Shown in pieces: positions 50,947-60,164 of a stretch of 64,000 nucleotides of DNA. Numbering within the stretch: the stretch's first letter is position 1; every line of letters starts with the position of its first letter. The DNA is taken from contig NZ_CP124050.1 of assembly GCF_030440365.1 (NCBI RefSeq), positions 839,615-903,614 on the forward strand. The letters are read 5' to 3'. A program made the position numbers and the translations under genes. Source of the DNA: [Borrelia] lusitaniae. GTDB lineage: Bacteria; Spirochaetota; Spirochaetia; Borreliales; Borreliaceae. The notes below the pieces were generated by a model that was not told the DNA's origin, did not search any database, and saw nothing but the letters and a program-made list of their open reading frames with translations.

Positions 50947-53799
50947 TTGGAAAAAAGTTTTAAAAAAGAAATTATCGTCAGGGGAGCAAAAGAACATAAT
51001 TTAAAAAATATTGATGTGGATATTCCAAAAGATTGTTTAGTTGTAATATCTGGTAAAAGTGGCTCTGGTAAGTCTTCTCTGGCTTTTGATACTATTTTTG
51101 CAGAGGGGCAAAGAAGGTATATGGAATCTGTTTCAGCTTATGCAAGGCAGTTTTTAGGTGTAATGAAAAAACCCAATGTTGATTATATAGACGGACTTTC
51201 TCCTTCTATAGCTATTGAGCAGAGAACAATAAGCAATAATCCTCGTTCTACTGTTGGAACGATTACTGAGATTTATGATTATTATAGATTAATATTTGCA
51301 AAAATAGGTAAAGCATACTGTCCAAATGATGGTAGATTGATAGAAGAACAATCTTTAGATAAAATAGTTAATACTATTTTAAGTTATTCTGAGGGATCCA
51401 AGGTTGTGCTTTTTGCACCAATTGTAAGGGGCTCTAAAGGTTCGCATAAAAAAGTTTTAGAAAAAATATTAAATCAAGGTTTCAATAGAGTTAGAATAAA
51501 TTCCAAAGATTATTTAATAGAAGATGCACTTAATTTGAATTTACATAAAAATAAAAAGCACACCATTGAAATTATAGTTGATAGAATTAAGCTTGGCAAT
51601 AATGTTCGAGTTAGGCTTGCAGAATCTGTTGAGACTTCCCTTTCTGTTTCTAATGGATATTTACGAGTTGAAATTGAGAATGATTTGGAAAAAATAGATA
51701 AGCTTTTCACAGAGCACAATAGTTGTCCTTTATGTGGATTTTCACTTCCTTTGATAGAGCCTAGGCTTTTTTCATTTAATAGTCCATTTGGTGCTTGTAG
51801 TGAGTGTTCTGGTCTTGGCGTTACGCTTGAGTTTGATTTTGAGAGTATTTGTCCTGATACAAGTCTTTCTTTTAATGATGATGCTTTTATTACGTTTAAG
51901 ACAAGCTCATCTTGGGCAGTTGCAATCTTTAAAGGACTTGCCAAGCATTATAATTTTGAATTAAGTACACCTGTAAAAGACATTCCAGATAAAGTTCTTA
52001 AACAGATTTTGTATGGCTCAGACGAAAAAATAGATTTTATTTATCAGTCCAAAGAAATGGAAGCAAAGGAGCTAGATGGAGGATTTCATTATTCCAAAAA
52101 GTTTGAAGGACTTTTGCCTCTTTTAAAAAGACGATATCTTACAACAGAATCAGAGAGTACTAAAATTTTTTACGAAAATTTGATGTCTAAAAAAATCTGT
52201 AATTCGTGCAAGGGGAAGCGTTTAAGCGTTGGAGCTTTAACTGTGAAAATCAATGACAAAGACATTCAAGATCTTAGTAATTTATCTGTATTTGATTCTT
52301 ATGTGTTTTTTGAAAACTTAAAGCTTGATGAGGTGGATGAAAAAATATCTAAAGAAATTTTAAAAGAAATTAAAGGCAGGCTTAAATTTTTAATTGATGT
52401 TGGGCTTTCTTATTTGTATTTAAATAGAATATCGGGTAGTCTGTCTGGGGGTGAGGCTCAGCGTATTAGGCTTGCTACTCAAATAGGCTCAGCACTTTCT
52501 GGTGTTATTTATGTTCTTGATGAGCCAAGTATTGGTCTTCATCAAAGAGATAACGAAAAATTAATTTCTACTCTTGTTAATCTTAAAAATCTTGGCAATA
52601 CGGTAATTGTTGTTGAGCATGATGAGCAAACTTTGCGTACTGCAGACTATATTATTGATATGGGTCCTGGTGCTGGAATTCTTGGAGGAGAAATAATTGC
52701 AAAGGGAACCTTAATTGATATTTTAAATAGTGAAAATAGTCTAACTGGTCAATATTTGAGCGGTAAGTTTAAAATAGATGTTCCAAGCTCTAGAAGAAAA
52801 GCAGATAAGGGAGAAATTTTGCTTTTGGGTTCTAATAAAAACAATCTTAAAAATATAGACGTAAGGATTCCTTTGGGAGTTTTTACTGTAATAACTGGTG
52901 TTTCTGGTAGTGGAAAAAGTACTTTACTTAACGAAGTGTTATACCCAGCTCTTGACAGCAGATTAAAGCTTAATGAAAAGTATTGCAATGGTTTTAAAGA
53001 TATTGTTGGATACGAAAAAATCGATAAAATTATTCAAATAAATCAAAAACCAATAGGCAGAACCTCAAGGTCAAACCCAGCAACTTATGTTGGATTTTTT
53101 ACAGAAATTAGAGAGCTTTTTGCCAAGCTTCCGGATGCAAAGTCAAGGGGTTTTAAAGCCGGTAGATTTTCTTTTAATGTTAAAGGCGGAAGGTGTGAGA
53201 AATGTCAAGGAGATGGGTATCTTAATATTCAAATGCATTTTTTACCAGATGTTTTTGTTCCTTGTGATTTGTGCAAGGGTAAAAAATTTAATGAAGAAAC
53301 TTTGGAAGTTAGGTATAAAGGAAAAAATATACATGACATTTTAGAGATGAGTGTTTTTGAAGCTAAAAAATTTTTTGAGAGTGTTCCAAAAATTAATCAT
53401 TATTTAAAATTTTTAATTGAAGTTGGGCTTGAATACATTAAATTGGGGCAATCTGCAACAACTTTATCAGGAGGTGAAGCTCAACGCATTAAGTTGGCTT
53501 TTGAGTTAAGTAAAAAGAGTACAGGTAAAACTTTTTATATCGTTGATGAACCAACAACTGGATTGCATTTTGATGACATAAAGAAGTTGCTAGAGGTTTT
53601 GCAGCGTTTAGTTTCTAATGGTAATACAGTTGTACTAATAGAGCATAATTTGGATGTAATCAAACAGGCGGATTATATAATAGATTTGGGTCCTGATGGC
53701 GGCTTGGGAGGAGGGAATATTGTCGTTTCTGGTATTCCCGAAGAGGTTGCAAAATGCGAGAATTCCTATACAGGAATGTTTTTAAAAAATCTTTTGTAA
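50947..53799 (+). CDS. uvrA: excinuclease ABC subunit A
   Basis: Damage-sensing ATPase of nucleotide excision repair. A 950-residue protein with two ABC modules: Walker [15 protein letters not shown] (about 35-48) and GVSGSGKSTLLNE (about 650-662), with signatures LSGGEAQRIRLATQIGS and LSGGEAQRIKLAFELS. Both zinc modules are intact (CPLCGFSLPL ... CSEC; CEKCQGDGYL ... CDLC). The TTG start follows the uvrB stop by two bases. The last 46 bases overlap the LptD-like gene. Confidence 0.98.
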   Translation: MEKSFKKEIIVRGAKEHNLKNIDVDIPKDCLVVISGKSGSGKSSLAFDTIFAEGQRRYMESVSAYARQFLGVMKKPNVDYIDGLSPSIAIEQRTISNNPRSTVGTITEIYDYYRLIFAKIGKAYCPNDGRLIEEQSLDKIVNTILSYSEGSKVVLFAPIVRGSKGSHKKVLEKILNQGFNRVRINSKDYLIEDALNLNLHKNKKHTIEIIVDRIKLGNNVRVRLAESVETSLSVSNGYLRVEIENDLEKIDKLFTEHNSCPLCGFSLPLIEPRLFSFNSPFGACSECSGLGVTLEFDFESICPDTSLSFNDDAFITFKTSSSWAVAIFKGLAKHYNFELSTPVKDIPDKVLKQILYGSDEKIDFIYQSKEMEAKELDGGFHYSKKFEGLLPLLKRRYLTTESESTKIFYENLMSKKICNSCKGKRLSVGALTVKINDKDIQDLSNLSVFDSYVFFENLKLDEVDEKISKEILKEIKGRLKFLIDVGLSYLYLNRISGSLSGGEAQRIRLATQIGSALSGVIYVLDEPSIGLHQRDNEKLISTLVNLKNLGNTVIVVEHDEQTLRTADYIIDMGPGAGILGGEIIAKGTLIDILNSENSLTGQYLSGKFKIDVPSSRRKADKGEILLLGSNKNNLKNIDVRIPLGVFTVITGVSGSGKSTLLNEVLYPALDSRLKLNEKYCNGFKDIVGYEKIDKIIQINQKPIGRTSRSNPATYVGFFTEIRELFAKLPDAKSRGFKAGRFSFNVKGGRCEKCQGDGYLNIQMHFLPDVFVPCDLCKGKKFNEETLEVRYKGKNIHDILEMSVFEAKKFFESVPKINHYLKFLIEVGLEYIKLGQSATTLSGGEAQRIKLAFELSKKSTGKTFYIVDEPTTGLHFDDIKKLLEVLQRLVSNGNTVVLIEHNLDVIKQADYIIDLGPDGGLGGGNIVVSGIPEEVAKCENSYTGMFLKNLL

Positions 53800-56700
53800 T
53801 ATTGTTAATTTTTTTACCATTTTCTAATTTAATTTTTGCTCAGGGTGCTCAGGGTATAAATGATGAAAATTCTAAAAAAATAGATAAACTAACTTTAAGT
53901 CAAAAATCTTATTTAAGAGAGCTTGAGCTTTCAACTGATGAAGATTTGAAAAAATGGGCCTTAAAAGAAGGCCTAAAAGAAACCGATGTTTTAAAAATAC
54001 GAGAATTGCTTTTAAAAAAGTTTGGAATAGATCCTGAGCTTTTTGTCAAAGGAAAAGGACTTGTTGGATCTGGTAGATATAAAATAATAATTGAAACTAC
54101 AGACAATCTTGAAAATTTCACTTATGGACTCACTGAGGATGAAAGTATTGTTTTTGAAGGAAGAGTTAGTATCTTGGTTGAAGATACTAAAGAGAATAAG
54201 AAGCATAATATTAAAGGTGACAGGATAGTTCTTAATAAGAGCTCTAAAAAGCTTTATTCTATTGGGAATGTTGAATATATTCTTGATATGGATACCAATG
54301 AAAAGCTTTATTTTTATGGTAATGAATTTTTTGTAGATTTTGATTCTCAAAATTTTTTATTAAAAGATGGCATTCTTCAAAAAAAAATGCAAAAAAATCA
54401 AATAGATCATATTCTCTCGTTTGGGGGAAAGGTTTTAAAAAAGATAGACAATGATGTTACTATTTTGGAACAAGCTTTTGCAACAACTAGTAAGATTCCA
54501 GAGCCTTACTATTCGATCAAGGCTTCTAAAATATGGGTATTGCCGTCAGGAGATTTTGGGTTTTTAAATGCTGTATTTTACATGGGAAGAGTTCCAGTAT
54601 TTTATATTCCTTTTTTTTTCAGACCGGGAGATAGCTTATTTTTTAATCCATCTTTAGTCTTAAATCCAAGAAAAGGGTTTTCTGTTTTTAATACCATTTA
54701 TTTTTTTGGCAATAAGTCTTCAGGCGAAGATTCTTCTTTTTTGGATTTTGATTTCAATTCTGTTTATAATTCAGGTAAAAAACCTTATATAAGAAATGGA
54801 TATTTAACTTATTTTTTTGCAGAAAATTCAGCGTCTAATTTTAATAAAGATTATGTTAAGTTGATTTTTGATATTTATGCTAATCTGGGATTTTATGCAG
54901 GAATTGATTTTGATTTAAGTAATACTTTGGGGCGTTTTAAAACTTTAGAAGGAAATTTTGGATTGGGCTTTACCAGGAATGTTTATAGTTACGATGGAGG
55001 ATATTATCCTTTTGATAATAGAGCTTTAAAACAATCTCTTTTTAGTTTTTCTAATCTTAATAAAGGAGATATATTTGGATTTGAAGTTCCTTTTAGATAT
55101 TTACTTAAATTTAAAACAGAATTTCTTTTAAGCGATGCACTTTTTTCAGTTCTTTTAGAACACTATTCTGATCCATATGTTAATATTGATTTTAAAGATA
55201 GAATAGAGAGCGCTACATTTTTTTCTCTTTTAAATTTAGATCAAGATTCAGTTAAAGAGCCAACCAGAATTACTGCTTTTGATTGGAATTTGTCTTCTTT
55301 TTATAGTCGAACATTTTATGATGGTTCAATTTTAGATTACAAATTAAATAATTTGGGCTTAAGTTTCAAATTGTCAGATTATGATAATCTTTATGTTAAA
55401 TCTCCTTTGGAGAAACCAAAAGAGATTAATGATCCTACAAGAAAATGGTTTTATTTGGAGAGAATTTATGTTCCATATATTGATTTAAATTTTCAAAAAG
55501 ACCTTTACAATAATCAATGGACAATTTCAGCTGATCCTAAAGAAATGATAATGAGCCCAGAAGTTAAAAATCTAGAAAATAAAGATAATGATAAAAAGAG
55601 TGCGACTGGCAAGGAGAAAGAGACTGAAAAAATAAAAGATTTAAATAAAAATTTATATATTTCTCCAGAACCAATTACTTTAAAAAGTGTTGATCAATTC
55701 GATTCTTTTTTTATTAGGTTTGGCATTAATCCTTATTTAAGAAATAATGTTTTTTTCAATAATTCTGGCATTACAAGTCCAAAGGACTTTAATTATGAAA
55801 TAAAAAATTATTTATTTGATATAAAAAATAAAACGGATATAAAAATTCATGCTGATTTTTATAATCGTTTAATTACTTTTGAAAATTTATTATATCTTAA
55901 TACTGTTGAGTATAATCCTTTAAATAAAGATTTTAAACTTGAAGACAAAGATAAAAAAAGTGAACATTCTCTTATTAATCAAATAAATTTAAATTTGCTT
56001 CCTTTTATTAGATATCCCTTATTTTCTAGGAGTATTTTAAAGTTTGAGAATAAGTCAACTTTGTATTCATTTAATAAAAAATATGATACTGATTTAAAAT
56101 CTTTGGTTAATAAGAATAGTAGTATTTTTTTCTCTGATCCTGAAACTTTTTATCAAAGCTTAACAGCTTCTTTAATCTATGATTATAATTATTTTAATGC
56201 TGAGCTTTCAGGCGAATTAAAAAATAGTTTTGAAGATATTAAGGCTTCTTCTGAGCTTAAACTTTCTTTAGATTTTCCTTATTTACTTCAAGAAGCTGGG
56301 ATTGGAATTAAATATTATAAAAAGTTTAAAGAAGATGCTATGAAAAACCCTGGAATTTCTGTTGCTCAATCTTTATTGAATCCTTTGGAGCCTCAAAAAC
56401 CATCATCACCTTATAAAAATTTAGAAATGTCTCCTGCTTTGTATTATAAAATTGAGCCAAAATATTTGAATTATTTTAAATTTAGTTTTTTAGCTGCTTA
56501 TGATCCTTTGATAAATAGAGTTTCTGAACTTTCATTTAAGCTTAATGTTTTTGATTTTCAGGTTTTGTTTGCAATGAAAGATGATTTTGAATATAATTAT
56601 GACACTTTAAAAGGAGATTTTTCTAAGGTTGGCACTACAACTAAACTTGTTCCATATTTTTTAGATTCTAGTTACAAGAAAGAGTTGAATGTTTTAAATT

Positions 56701-57218
56701 TGTTTGACAATAAGCTTTCTTTTACTTTGGGTATAGATGCTGGCTGGAGAATAAATCTTCAAAAATTTACGGATAATGAACTTCGTTCTGCACTGACTTT
56801 TAAATTTAAATATACAGAATTTTTTGAAATTTACTTTTCTACTGTTTCTGTCAATACTAAGACTTTTAGATATTTCAAGGGATATATGGATCAAATAGGC
56901 CTTGAAACTGTAAATATCTTTACTGATTTGTTAAAATCTTTCAATTTTTTTAATCTCCAAGATAGAAAAAATTCACTTTTTAAAATCAAAAAATTTTCAT
57001 CAGGCTTTAAATTCAATTTTTATGATTGGAAATTTGTTGGCGAATATAATTTAGAGCCAGATTTGCTAATAGGCTCTGACGGAGCTTATTCTCCTATTTG
57101 GAGAAATAATTTTACAATTTATATTTCTTGGAATTTTTTTGCTCCTATAAAAGCATCATTTGAAAACAATAAAGATACAAACTATGACCTTATTATTAAT
57201 AGAAAAACAAAAAAATAA
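53754..57218 (+). CDS. LptD/OstA-like outer-membrane protein
   Basis: A 1154-residue protein. The signal peptide ends near FA-Q (after residue 29). A short charged helix region is followed by an OstA-type beta domain (about 100-230; SIVFEGRVSILVEDTKE, IKGDRIVLNKSSKKLYSIGNVEYIL) and a large aromatic-rich barrel-like part (from about 260; FGFLNAVFYMGRVPVFYIPFFFRPGDSLFFNPSL is close to the LptD pattern). LptD inserts LPS in Gram-negatives, but this lineage is known to lack LPS; another glycolipid or lipoprotein may be the cargo. Its start lies 46 bases inside uvrA, with AGAGG ahead of the ATG. Confidence 0.85.
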   Translation: MREFLYRNVFKKSFVILLIFLPFSNLIFAQGAQGINDENSKKIDKLTLSQKSYLRELELSTDEDLKKWALKEGLKETDVLKIRELLLKKFGIDPELFVKGKGLVGSGRYKIIIETTDNLENFTYGLTEDESIVFEGRVSILVEDTKENKKHNIKGDRIVLNKSSKKLYSIGNVEYILDMDTNEKLYFYGNEFFVDFDSQNFLLKDGILQKKMQKNQIDHILSFGGKVLKKIDNDVTILEQAFATTSKIPEPYYSIKASKIWVLPSGDFGFLNAVFYMGRVPVFYIPFFFRPGDSLFFNPSLVLNPRKGFSVFNTIYFFGNKSSGEDSSFLDFDFNSVYNSGKKPYIRNGYLTYFFAENSASNFNKDYVKLIFDIYANLGFYAGIDFDLSNTLGRFKTLEGNFGLGFTRNVYSYDGGYYPFDNRALKQSLFSFSNLNKGDIFGFEVPFRYLLKFKTEFLLSDALFSVLLEHYSDPYVNIDFKDRIESATFFSLLNLDQDSVKEPTRITAFDWNLSSFYSRTFYDGSILDYKLNNLGLSFKLSDYDNLYVKSPLEKPKEINDPTRKWFYLERIYVPYIDLNFQKDLYNNQWTISADPKEMIMSPEVKNLENKDNDKKSATGKEKETEKIKDLNKNLYISPEPITLKSVDQFDSFFIRFGINPYLRNNVFFNNSGITSPKDFNYEIKNYLFDIKNKTDIKIHADFYNRLITFENLLYLNTVEYNPLNKDFKLEDKDKKSEHSLINQINLNLLPFIRYPLFSRSILKFENKSTLYSFNKKYDTDLKSLVNKNSSIFFSDPETFYQSLTASLIYDYNYFNAELSGELKNSFEDIKASSELKLSLDFPYLLQEAGIGIKYYKKFKEDAMKNPGISVAQSLLNPLEPQKPSSPYKNLEMSPALYYKIEPKYLNYFKFSFLAAYDPLINRVSELSFKLNVFDFQVLFAMKDDFEYNYDTLKGDFSKVGTTTKLVPYFLDSSYKKELNVLNLFDNKLSFTLGIDAGWRINLQKFTDNELRSALTFKFKYTEFFEIYFSTVSVNTKTFRYFKGYMDQIGLETVNIFTDLLKSFNFFNLQDRKNSLFKIKKFSSGFKFNFYDWKFVGEYNLEPDLLIGSDGAYSPIWRNNFTIYISWNFFAPIKASFENNKDTNYDLIINRKTKK

Positions 57219-57234
57219 TAACGGTTTTCATTTA

Positions 57235-57789
57235 TTAGGTAGTATTGATTTTTATGGTTCTTGTTATTAAAACATTTATTGTTTTTTTTGTTTCAATTCC
57301 TATTTTTGTTATGTTGATTTTGAAAATAGCCGGGTATTTAATACTTGAGCTTAAGGCATTGCTATTTTTGTTTTCATTAAAAATTTTTAGGGGATATGCT
57401 TTCAATTTAAATGAAGTTTTAGGCCCAATAAAAAACTCTCTATATTTATTTTTATACTTTGTCTCATTGTTTATTATTGTAAGATCTTCTTTTTTAAAGA
57501 CAATTTTAGTGTTGTTAAGACTAGTGTTTTGCCAATTTATTTTTACTACATCTAAACTATTGTTTGTAATTTGAATATAAATATATTCATTTGTTGCTTT
57601 AATTAAGTCTATGTGAATGTATTTAGAGGGAGACTCTAAAACTTCAAAATTAGTTTCATAATCAGGGCTTATTTTTGTTGTTGTACAACAACAAAAATAA
57701 GCCATTGAAATTAGAAATATTGTTTTTATGTATTTTTTTGCAATATTTTTACTTAGTTTTATGAAAACCAAGATCTGCAATATTTTCAT
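57235..57789 (-). CDS. small exported protein, possible lipoprotein
   Basis: About 184 residues from ATG 57789; the true start is unclear (TTG 57780 has AGGA at a good distance; TTG 57771 also possible). A basic stretch (KLSKNIAKKYIK) and hydrophobic segment (TIFLISMAYF) lead to CCCTTTK, so lipidation at one of these cysteines is plausible though the box is atypical. The body (YIYIQITNNSLDVVKINWQNTSLNNTKIVF) looks beta-rich, like an immunoglobulin-type fold. It overlaps the RNase H1 gene by 41 bases. Family unknown. Confidence 0.6.
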   Translation of the reverse strand: MKILQILVFIKLSKNIAKKYIKTIFLISMAYFCCCTTTKISPDYETNFEVLESPSKYIHIDLIKATNEYIYIQITNNSLDVVKINWQNTSLNNTKIVFKKEDLTIINNETKYKNKYREFFIGPKTSFKLKAYPLKIFNENKNSNALSSSIKYPAIFKINITKIGIETKKTINVLITRTIKINTT

Positions 57790-58348
57790 TTCCTGGAATA
57801 AAAGAAATTTTTCCACCTTGTTCTTCAAATTTTTTCCTTAGTTCAACCGTTTTTTTTATTAAATTAATAGTAATTTGTTTTAATTTTTTGCTATTATAGA
57901 TTCCTTTTGACCAATAATCAATTATTAATTTACTGTCGCCAAATATGTTTGTTATATTTTCTTTTAATGCTATTTTGAGTGATGTGTATAAGGCAAGTAG
58001 TTCTCCAAAATTATTACTAATTCCTTGAAAGTTTTTGACATAATAATTCCCATATTCATTAATCAAGGATTTATCTAGAATTTTATCTAATATTGAAATC
58101 TTTTTTTCGTTTACAACTCTAATTTCTACACCTTTTCCTCTTCCTGTTCCAGAATCAAAATATATTCCAATTGGATGATGATAAATTTTATCCCCATTGT
58201 AGAATAGCCAATCTTGAGCTTGTTCTATTGTTTTAAAACTTTTTATTTTATTATTTTTTCCTTTAATAGTAGTTTTGCATTCTTCCCAAGATTTGAAAAT
58301 AATTTTTTCATTACTATTGATCAAAATGCATGCATAATATTTGTCCAT
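57749..58348 (-). CDS. rnhA: ribonuclease H1 with N-terminal hybrid-binding domain
   Basis: Cuts RNA in RNA-DNA hybrids. A 199-residue protein from ATG 58348. Residues 1-50 form a viroplasmin/hybrid-binding domain (YYACILINSNEKIIFKSWEECKTTIKG and KSFKTIEQAQDWL). The catalytic domain has Asp65 (IYFDSGTGRG), Glu116 (NNFGELLALYTSL), Asp138 (NIFGDSKLII) and Asp192 (ENIADLG), matching the DEDD set. The loop that carries the mobile His in E. coli is short here (IPGNEN), so that His is missing. Its neighbours share overlapping ends. Confidence 0.88.
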   Translation of the reverse strand: MDKYYACILINSNEKIIFKSWEECKTTIKGKNNKIKSFKTIEQAQDWLFYNGDKIYHHPIGIYFDSGTGRGKGVEIRVVNEKKISILDKILDKSLINEYGNYYVKNFQGISNNFGELLALYTSLKIALKENITNIFGDSKLIIDYWSKGIYNSKKLKQITINLIKKTVELRKKFEEQGGKISFIPGNENIADLGFHKTK

Positions 58349-58356
58349 AGTTAGTA

Positions 58357-59976
58357 TTAACTTCCCGAACACCAGAGGTTTATTATATTGCAAGCTCTTC
58401 CAAAAATTTCTTCTTTTGATTTTTTTAATTCTATTGTATCTACTATTTCTTTGTTGTAACCAATGAATTTTTCTTTTAAGCTTGGTTTAATGAGTCTTTT
58501 TGGAAGTACACTTGGGAGTATTCCTGTAATCGTATAAGACATATAAAAATTGTAAGCTGCTGCATTTATTTCTCCAGGAGTAATTATCCCCGAAATTTCG
58601 TAATTTCTTGATACATTAAGCCCTGCTATTTTATATATTCTGTCAACTACTAAAGAACAATAGGTTTTGTTATGAATTTCTTCAAGGTTAAATGAATCTG
58701 TCCATAAATTAGAGGATATTAATGGAATCATATATCCAAAGTTATTGTCAATGTATCTGCTTCTTCCAAAATTAATGGCTTTTTGAATTGTTCTTGTGTC
58801 TGTTATTGGTGAGAATATTTTTAATATTCTTGATTGTACATATGTTGAAAGTTTTTCATATCCTGAGCCTTGGGTAGATGCTGTATCGAATTTGATTTGA
58901 TTGCTTGTAATTACTGATTTTATGTCAAAACTATCATTTCCATTGAATGCAATTTTTTTAGTAGCTTCGTATTTTTCTTCATCAAATATTCCTACATGTT
59001 GCCAAAAATAAAAAAACTCCGTCCAATCTATTTTTGGTTTTATTAGTATTATGTCGCCATTTGATAAAAGAGATCTTAATTTTTCGGGGGTTATTTCAAT
59101 GCCTGTGTTTGGGTCTATTATTTTTGGTATTAGATCATATTGATTGCTATTGTCAGATTCAATAGTTGACCTTTTTCTTCTTCTAGGGGTAGAGGGTTGT
59201 TTTGAATAATACAATTCATTGTGAAGATCTGAAATTTTTTGTTTTTCAATTATTGTTTGTATTGTACTGTTTTCAATTTTTAAAAAATACATAAATTGTT
59301 CAAAATATTTTTTATCTTTTATTTTTAATAATTGATTTGCTATTATATGAGGTGCAACATATTCTTTTCCATCTATTATTTCTTTTGTTATTGAGTTTAT
59401 ATTTTCTTGAGGAAAGAATGAATTAATGTGGCTTAATTGTATGTATCCTAAATTTTTATCATGAAATGTTTGCTCGATTAAGTTTAGAATTTCTTTTTCC
59501 AGGTGCATTTGTAATTCTATTAGTTTTGTCAATTTTTCATTATCTGAGTTTATATGATTAAAATTTCTTTTTTTTTCAAAAGCAGTATCAATTTTAATTG
59601 TTAGATTGCCATTGACGCTGCTTTGATCTATAAACTTTTTCCATTCTGCTTCATTATTTAAATAATTTTTATAAGCATTTAAATAATTTTTTATTTCTTC
59701 TAATTTTTGCGGGCTTATTTTAATTTTGGCTGCTGTTTGTTTTATTAAAAAAGAATTATTGTTATTGTTTAAAATTTCTTGGATACTAGATATTGGTATT
59801 CGATATGCTGTACTAGAAGTATTTTTTATTAAAGAGCTTTCTAGTGGTGTTTTTTGTGTTAATATGATTTCTGATGTGCTTAGATTGTTTGACTTGTTAT
59901 CTGCAATTAAGGAACAAGAGAATAGTAATAAGATATGCAAAGTTAATATTAATATTAATTCATTAATTTTCTTCAT
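58357..59976 (-). CDS. lipoprotein with YiiX/permuted NlpC-P60-like hydrolase domain
   Basis: A 539-residue protein with lipobox LLFSC (Cys21). The N-terminal half is helical and charged. The C-terminal half (from about 300) fits permuted NlpC/P60 hydrolases of the YiiX/C92 type: NGDIILIKPKIDWTEFFYFWQHVGIF with candidate His327, FDTASTQGSGYEKLSTYV, FGRSRYIDNNFGYM, and TYCSLVVDRIYKIAG with candidate Cys440, then TPGEI. Such enzymes are thought to act on lipids or amide bonds. A TTGACA promoter lies just upstream. The family match is from pattern memory and needs a profile search. Confidence 0.7.
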   Translation of the reverse strand: MKKINELILILTLHILLLFSCSLIADNKSNNLSTSEIILTQKTPLESSLIKNTSSTAYRIPISSIQEILNNNNNSFLIKQTAAKIKISPQKLEEIKNYLNAYKNYLNNEAEWKKFIDQSSVNGNLTIKIDTAFEKKRNFNHINSDNEKLTKLIELQMHLEKEILNLIEQTFHDKNLGYIQLSHINSFFPQENINSITKEIIDGKEYVAPHIIANQLLKIKDKKYFEQFMYFLKIENSTIQTIIEKQKISDLHNELYYSKQPSTPRRRKRSTIESDNSNQYDLIPKIIDPNTGIEITPEKLRSLLSNGDIILIKPKIDWTEFFYFWQHVGIFDEEKYEATKKIAFNGNDSFDIKSVITSNQIKFDTASTQGSGYEKLSTYVQSRILKIFSPITDTRTIQKAINFGRSRYIDNNFGYMIPLISSNLWTDSFNLEEIHNKTYCSLVVDRIYKIAGLNVSRNYEISGIITPGEINAAAYNFYMSYTITGILPSVLPKRLIKPSLKEKFIGYNKEIVDTIELKKSKEEIFGRACNIINLWCSGS

Positions 59977-59982
59977 GGTAGT

Positions 59983-60009
59983 ATTTTATTTTAGCATGAT
60001 TTTTGTCAA
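59983..60009 (-). promoter_or_regulatory. candidate promoter of the YiiX-like lipoprotein gene
   Basis: On the minus strand, TTGACA (60009-60004) and TAAAAT (59988-59983) are 15 bases apart. The -10 ends only six bases before the ATG at 59976, and there is no ribosome-binding site, so the mRNA may be leaderless or the real promoter is elsewhere. Confidence 0.4.
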
Positions 60010-60100
60010 TGTTTTTGATTTAAAACCCATTTTAAAACTTATTTTTTCTTTTTAGTAAGTTTGCTATACATATAATTTTTTTAAATTTTTTAATAAATGG

Positions 60101-60129
60101 TTGATATTTTTTAATATAAACTATAATAT
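60101..60129 (+). promoter_or_regulatory. candidate arcABD promoter
   Basis: TTGATA (60101-60106) with TATAAT (60122-60127, spacer 15) or TAATAT (60124-60129, spacer 17). The leader to arcA is about 30 bases and contains AAGGGGA ahead of the ATG. I see no clear arginine-repressor box. Confidence 0.5.
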
Positions 60130-60164
60130 TTCAATATATGGCAATTTTTATAAAGGGGAAATAG

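Noticed and set aside
57245..57574. Hydrophobic 109-residue frame on the + strand after the LptD-like gene
   Set aside because: It is the complement of the exported-protein gene on the minus strand, which has a better signal and composition.
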